From positions 389,110-453,109 of the forward strand of contig JBEWZL010000123.1 of NCBI GenBank assembly GCA_045837725.1: a DNA stretch of 64,000 bases, written 5' to 3'. Shown here in pieces: positions 58,629-64,000 of this stretch (position 1 is its first letter; each line of letters starts with the position of its first letter). Origin of the DNA: Vermamoeba vermiformis (lineage: Eukaryota; Tubulinea; Echinamoebida). The notes under the pieces are model-generated. The model was given only the letters and a program-made list of their open reading frames with translations. It was not told the origin of the DNA and did no database searches. The translations under genes were made by a program, and so were the position numbers.

Positions 58629-59482
58629 ATGGAACCACACAACCAAACTCCACTCCTCGATCAATACTACGGCAGTGATATGAGCGACGAGACAGTTGAG
58701 CAGGCATATCTTAAGATTGAGGAGCTGCTTAGCTACGCACGAGAGGACAGTAACAACACCATTCTTGTTGGCGACGGCGATGATATTGAGTGCGAACAAA
58801 CCTTACCCTATGAACACGAGAACGACGAGAACGACGAGAAGAACGAACGGGAAGTATTATCATGGCAAATCAAGGATCCGCGCACGTGGTTAGAGAAAGA
58901 TATAAATAAATCCCACGCACATGGTTTGAAGACAATTTTATCATGAAATTGCCTGAAGAAGAACGAGAAGAAGTCCGACGGAAATACAACAACGGTAACT
59001 AAAAATAACTCCGCCGGATAACCTCCGGTACAAAAATGTTAGCGATTAATAAATTATGCATTTAATTACAGAAATGGGAGAGAAGTAAGTCTTACCTCAT
59101 TCTAGTCTTAATTTTAACATGCCATAGCGAACTGCGATGCTTATGTTCGAAAGAACACGGACACTTTTACGTGCACTCAAAAGATTTTTCCGAGCAATGG
59201 TTTGGTAGAGGTGCGTTAGCTGGATTGCTCGGAATGACAAAGAACTCTTTCTGTTCTAAGCTATCGATCTATGTGCTCAATTGCCCGGCTGGCTGCGCAC
59301 CGTTCAACACGTGCAAAGTCTTTCATTCTAGCGGCAACGGCAGCCCAATACGCCCAGAACGTTACTATACGTTGGAAGAAGCCAACGATATACTGAGACA
59401 ATGGCTTACGCGCCCAGGAGGGAAAAAGGATTGGGTAAAGAGATTGCACGAGGCCAACGATTTTTTGAAAAACTTACTATAG
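58629..59482 (+). CDS. Unknown acidic protein with Cys/His cluster, partner of the recombinase gene
   Basis: Exon 1 starts MEPHNQTPLLDQYYGSD and is rich in Asp, Glu and Asn. It ends near 58993 with RRKYNN; tiny exon 2 (about 59071-59084) codes EMGEK; exon 3 (about 59127-59482) holds LRCLCSKEHGHFYVH, NCPAGCAPFNTCKVFH and a tail resembling a short helical domain. The Cys/His spacing suggests zinc binding. The frame shifts by one near 58910 at an AAA run; one extra A keeps it open through IPRTWFEDNFIMKLP. I do not recognise the family. Its head-to-head position suggests it belongs to the same mobile or domesticated unit as the recombinase gene. Confidence 0.6.
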
Positions 59483-59864
59483 TAGGCTTCTGGGTTATAG
59501 AAATTTAAGGGTTATAGAGTTTAAAGTCCAGTTAAACCCCTTTTTTGTTAAATTTTTGACTTTTTTTGTCTTTTTGCCGTCACTTTTGCATTGAAAAGCA
59601 TGCCAAAATAAAAACACTAAGAGACAAGTTTAACTTTAATTTACTTAGAATAAATGTATGAAAAACAATAAATAGAAAAGAACAGCAAGAGTTTGTTTGA
59701 AGTTTTTTTTATTTTTACATAAAACAGTTACAACTGGTGTTTTTATTTGGCAAGGCAGTGAAAGCAAAGCTCTGCGGACCAAAGATAGGCTGTAGACTAA
59801 AGTAAGTTAAGTAATGTTAAGTTAAACATTGCCTGGTGCAATGTGGAACATCCCCTTTGAAAAG
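59483..59864. other. Intergenic, no gene seen
   Basis: AT-rich DNA after the small acidic gene. It leads into the 49-base minisatellite, and copies of the unit may begin in worn form near 59530 (AAAGTCCAGTT). No gene is recognised. Confidence 0.5.
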
Positions 59865-60485
59865 CTAAAGTTGAACAAGGGGTGGTTCTACAAGGAGCCA
59901 GGGGTACAGACACATGGAAGACTGGTTTGTGTGGTGCTGGTCCTATGTAAAAACAAAGTCTAACAGGGGGAGGTATCGCATGGAACCAACCTGTTAAAAA
60001 AATTGAAGTTCAAACAAGGGGCGGTTCCTCAAGGAACCGGGGGGCAAGAAAAACTAAGTCCAGCAACCCCGGTACTGTGAGGAACTGCCCTTTGGGAAAA
60101 AATAAAGTCCAAAGAGGGGCCGGTACGGCAAGGAACCGACCCTTGAAAAAAAATAAAGTCCAAGAGGGGTCGGTTCCTCAAGGAACCGGGGTCAAAAAAA
60201 AACAAAGTCCAAAAAGGGCCGGTTCGGCGAGGAACCAACCCCTGAAAAAAACTAAGTCCTACAGGGGTCGGTTCCTCAAGGAACCGGGGGTAAAAAAAAC
60301 TAAGTCCTGCAAACCCCGGTTCCATGAGGAACCGACCCTTGGAAAGAAACAAAGTCCAAACTAGGGTCGGTTCCACAAGGAACCAGGGGTGAGGAAACAA
60401 AGCCCAATTGAGGCTAGTTCCCCGCAGGAACATAGTACTGGGGCAGGCTAGGTCTTGAAAGGGCTGGTTCCACTTGGAACAGCTC
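59865..60485. repeat. 49-base minisatellite with palindromic core
   Basis: The word AAGTC recurs at 59956, 60056, 60105, 60156, 60205, 60254, 60302 and 60352, steps of 48-51 bases (once two steps), with worn copies at both ends, about twelve units in all. Each unit reads roughly AAAGTCC, a G-rich stretch, GGTTCC, four bases, GGAACC, a second G- or C-rich stretch, then seven to nine A. The GGTTCC/GGAACC arms can form a 6-bp stem with loop TCAA. Units vary in whether the flanks are AGGGGTC or AACCCC. The array is readable on the minus strand as a 152-residue Phe/Pro/Leu-rich frame, a by-product of the period. Confidence 0.88.
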
Positions 60486-60924
60486 ATCCAGGATTAGCAC
60501 ATCGAGGTGCCAGTTCAGAAAAAAAGGCTGTATAATGAATTTGGCCCAGAAAACAATTAATTGGGCATGTGCCTAGTGGCACAAGTGAAAAAATCAAGTA
60601 AAAGAAATAAATTTGAGCTAATCTGGAATAAAAAATTTTGACATCCAAAAATTAGCCTTGGTGTCGTAAAAATTTGAAACCAATCATGTAATTAATGGGA
60701 AAACAGTGGCATACTATTTCAGGTATAGCCACTGCTCAAGAAATTAAAAAGTGACTTACCTGGCAACCGTGGCTCAGATGGGCAAACAGTCTCACGCAGG
60801 AGTGCACAGACACGCAGAGTGTATTACCACACAGGAGTGCACCAAGCACTCGACCATAGGCAACACACTGTGCTTGTCTGTGCATGAGAGTGGTGGTGTT
60901 GTGGCTGCGAGAATAGATAAACAA

Positions 60925-61330
60925 AAACAAAATCTTTTGCGAATTTTTTTTGTTGTGGTTCAAAGAGTGAACAAAAACTTTTTGGACCAATCACATCACA
61001 GGAAGTGTTAGTGTAGGGCTCCAGGACCCTAGCATGCAGTAGCAGTGCTAGAGGCAATGCAAGGCACTACACTGTCGATCTACTAGTGCAAAGACCACCA
61101 TGCAGCAAGATCTTGGTGGGGAAGTTAAGTTTTGGAAAGAAGGTCCGAGACTTAGGCATCCTATTAAGTAGAAGCTCTGCAACTCTCCACCCGGTCCCTG
61201 CAGTTGTTAGTTGAAAGGCAACCAAATGAATGCACAAGGAAGCCCGTGTGTAATTATTTTTTTTTGTTGTGAAGCAAAGTTGTGAAACAAAAAGTTTTTG
61301 GACCAATCCCAGAGAGCCTGCTGTGAATCT
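60925..61330. repeat. Worn direct duplication
   Basis: The segment around 60940-61014 (TTTTTTTGTTGTGGTTCAAAG, then AAAAACTTTTTGGACCAAT) is repeated in altered form at about 61250-61325 (TTTTTTTGTTGTGAAGCAAAG, then AAAAAGTTTTTGGACCAAT). The copies lie about 310 bases apart with many changes. No coding frame is convincing in either. This may be part of an old non-autonomous element. Confidence 0.6.
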
Positions 61331-61559
61331 CACAGGGTGGAATTGTGCAGGAATAGGAACACTCACAAGTTAGGCCATTGCTGGTAAGCACTGGGTATTA
61401 AGGGAAGTATAGCTATGAAAGTTGACACATTCCAGTGTTCTTCGAAAACCGATCCGATATTTTTTCACAACCAATGACTAAATCTGCCTAATAGAAAGCA
61501 TCATTATAGTTAAACTCACAAGCACCAACAAATTAGAGTCACTAGGTAATAAACAAAGC

Positions 61560-62240
61560 CAACAGCAACGAGAAATTTCATTCGAATAAAATTTATAAAA
61601 TTCTTCTGCAGTAGATTTTTCTTGCGCTTACTTTGAGATTTAACGCTGCTCAAATGGGTTGCCAATACCTCATATCAAGCTGTCTGCAATATATGGGCAA
61701 AGAGAAGGTCAACAGGCACCAAACTAGCAAGGTGAGCACAGATCTGAATCCGATCCAAAGTCAAATTTTTTTTTGCTTTGCTTACTATACCTGATGGCAG
61801 AAATAATAGGAATTGATGTGGAGCTCTCTATATTAAAGCATAAGTAGCTGGGCCAGTAGAAAGGAGAAATTTCGGGTTAATAAACTTAATAAAAATCTTC
61901 CCCAGTAGAATTTTATTATTTTTAGTGTTGCGAGATTTCATGTGGCTTAAATTGTGATGTGTGCTTCATATTGAGCTATCTGCAGTATCATTCAATAGAA
62001 CAGGTCAACAGGCACGAGATGAGCAACATGAGTCCCCGATCTGAACTCGCATCCAAAGGTATTCTGGATGCAGGTTGCACAATGGCCCTGGTGACTGCAA
62101 TGTGCAAAATTAGTGAAAAGGTTTGAGAGTGAAAACCCACACAACTGAGTCAATATAAGGGAGGTATAACTGTTGCAGAAGGTTGACAAAATCTCCCCAG
62201 AATAATTTTTTCTCTCTAGGGAGATTTCACAACCAAACAA
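61560..62240. repeat. Worn tandem repeat of about 290 bases
   Basis: Two stretches, about 61610-61770 and 61900-62065, share blocks in the same order: CAGTAGA then TTTT, a GAGATTT word, CATAT then AGCT then TCTGCA, GTCAACAGGCAC, GAGCA, GATCTGAA and ATCCAAAG. A third partial copy may begin at about 62185 (CCCCAGAATAATTTTT, GAGATTTCA). The units are heavily diverged. No gene is recognised. Confidence 0.6.
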
Positions 62241-62288
62241 AATCTTTTTTCCAACGGTTCTATTTCATTTCAATATTTTGCTGTTATC

Positions 62289-64000
62289 ATGAGTAACACA
62301 AATATACGTGTTATGTCAGCAGACCTTGCAGCTGCTGTGCAAAGTCAACAGAGATCTTACGTAGAGATCTCAGATCAGTATTGGAAACAGAATGTTCTGG
62401 TAAGTATTGCTCAAATAATTAATTTAACTATGTAATAATTTTAATAATAATATTTTAACCTTTACAAGGTTATTTTGGAGGGTAAAATTGCAATTTAATT
62501 TTTTTGTGTCAGATTTGACTTTTTTCTTTTCACAGCTCCTCCTAATTCAATGTATTTTAATTAAACAATATTCCCTATATATTTTTACATATAAATTAAT
62601 AGCTTTTTAAATAGTCACACCAACTCTCTAATGAGTGGAAAATGGTCACGTGTGCCGAACTCAAGGCAAATCCCAAGGTCTTCAACAAGGCAAATTGCTG
62701 CGTCCCAGACTGCAAAGAGAAGGCACAGTACTCGTAAGTAACTCCAATCTATTGTTTTCAAGCCTAACTAATCCCTTGTAGCATCCCCACGTCAATAATT
62801 GATGATGGTGCAGCAGTGTGCAAAAACCACCTCAGACGCTTCACCATCACGCAAAGCTGCCACCCACTAAATAAGAAGGAGTCAGTTATTTTTGGTAGAG
62901 CGTAAGTATTGTCAGTTTAAATATATTATTGACTCTAATTTCCTTTCATGTTAGGTTCAACATCCGCACTCTAAACCGTGTTGGTCTCAATCGAGTGATC
63001 AACAAAATAGAGAAGCATGGTTGGGATTCGAACCAAGGATCCCTCCATGGTGTCATTGTGACAAATGGCAAGATAAAAAAGGTTGCCATCTTTGCAGGTA
63101 AGTAAAAGTAGTTGTTTTTTTTGCTTTATTTAGGTTATTAACAGTTTATTGTAGGTCAGCATCGATTTGAAGCTCTGATTTACTTGTGTGATCTGCACAA
63201 GAAGAATTTGGAGCATCAAATCCTTCTTTATGCTTTTGACTCCGAGGTGGAGATGCGAGCTGAAGGACACAGCATCCAGTCTAAAGAACAGACTGTGCGT
63301 AAGATGTCCTACCTGGAAAAGATCCTCCAGGTGCAGCATTTGGCTCATGAAGCTTATGGGGATACCCAAGATAATTGGTTCGCAGGCAATCGAACCAAAA
63401 ACTATTGGGATGCTATTGCTGGTCGCAAACTTCATGGTAAGTTGATTTTTGTTTTAATTAGATCTTTTTTAACCATTTGTTAAAAGATGTTGAATGGCAG
63501 CTGAGGTCGTTGGATTATAATGTCCTCAAAGAGCTTTCAACTTACCATGCCAACCATGAGGCAAGGAAAAAGTTCTTCCAAGTGTAAGTAATAACCAATA
63601 TTAAACCTCTAAAACTAAAAATAACATATTCTTTTAGCCCTTTTCTGAAAACTGACCTGCAGTGCTTGGCAAAATTGCCAAGGAAAGATCAGAAGATTTT
63701 CATGGAGCGACAGCAAGCACAGTGGCAGGAGGTTCACCACAAACGTAAGCAAATAGTGTGAGGTATTTCACCATTCTAAATCTTTTTTTTAGGTGCTGAT
63801 GTTAATTCAGCCCAAAATGTTAGCATTATGGCTGAATTGTTTGTTGATCATGCGGTGAAGGCCTTTGACAAGCTTCGCAAGCATTACAATGCGCTGGTGA
63901 GTTCCTTTTCAATTTTAAATTATTAAAAAAAAAACTGAATGATTCGCACATAGGAGGCACAAGGCAAAGACCTTGCTGCATTTAAAAGGAAACTGTGCCA
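62289..64000 (+). CDS. ParB/sulfiredoxin-like domain protein, 3' end outside the window
   Basis: Start ATG at 62289 gives MSNTNIRVMSADLAAAVQ. After introns comes a small Cys/His cluster (CCVPDCKEKAQYS, then VCKNHLRRF; about 62690-62855), then a ParB-like domain (about 62955-63185) with RTLNRVGLNRVINKIEKHGW and the hallmark AIFAGQHRFEALIYL, equivalent to the GQHR(x)2A motif of ParB/Srx-fold proteins. A helical, charged C-terminal half follows (about 63190-64000) and continues past the window edge. About eight exons are visible. ParB-fold domains bind nucleotides or act as nucleases in prokaryotes; in eukaryotes they are uncommon. The location beside worn repeats suggests mobile origin, but no transposase or recombinase signature is present. 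Confidence 0.65.

Noticed and set aside
60029-60487. A 152-codon open frame on the minus strand rich in Phe, Pro and Leu
   Set aside because: It lies wholly inside the 49-base minisatellite and repeats with it; the period and base bias explain the open frame.
1-64000. CRISPR arrays, bacterial operons or ribosome-binding sites
   Set aside because: All genes are spliced eukaryotic genes; the two minisatellites have neither the unit structure nor the spacer regularity of CRISPR arrays.

Overview
The window is nuclear DNA from a free-living protist, most likely an amoebozoan. Genes sit on both strands, often 50-250 bases apart, and most are cut by many short GT-AG introns (about 45-280 bases) with GTAAGT-like donors and TACTAAC/ACTAAT-like branch points. 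The standard genetic code fits every gene read. The best lineage clue is a myosin I with a Gly/Pro/Lys-rich insert inside the motor domain, almost no tail and a C-terminal CAAX box (CLIQ), the architecture of Dictyostelium MyoK. The gene content (ANK-Sec7-PH Arf-GEF, RapGAP, many F-box proteins, kelch-BTB, polycystin channel) agrees. The species cannot be named from sequence alone.

Region 1 (1-24.4 kb) carries signalling, trafficking and ubiquitin genes: an ANK-Sec7-PH-lipase fusion with a complete tRNA-Ala(CGC) gene in one intron, a RapGAP, a SAAL1-like armadillo protein, an F-box/LRR protein, the MyoK-like myosin, an F-box/XPA-like protein, a nucleotidyltransferase-like F-box protein and a divergent Ran-like GTPase. 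Region 2 (24.4-38.4 kb) has a secreted or surface protein flanked by two copies of a hairpin element, a mitochondrial-type acetyl-CoA synthetase, an intronless SDR, an unrecognised protein, a second nucleotidyltransferase-like F-box protein and an AT-hook/PHD protein. Region 3 (38.9-52.5 kb) has a small membrane protein, a large BRCT-RCC1-ankyrin-TIR-like-DUF4062-NTPase STAND protein, a PARN-type deadenylase with a mitochondrial-looking N-terminus, a polycystin-2-like channel and a kelch-double BTB protein.

At about 52.5 kb the gene-dense character ends. The rest holds a worn integrase-bearing element, telomere-like and CATGCGAATG repeats, a spliced tyrosine-recombinase gene of Crypton type head-to-head with a small unknown gene, a 49-base palindromic minisatellite, worn duplications, and the 5' part of a gene with a ParB-like domain.

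Four otherwise convincing genes contain a single one-base frame break, each explicable by one base missing from a short homopolymer run. This looks more like assembly error than gene decay. The strongest candidates for undescribed biology are the STAND fusion, the nucleotidyltransferase-F-box pair, the duplicated hairpin and the recombinase gene with its divergent partner.
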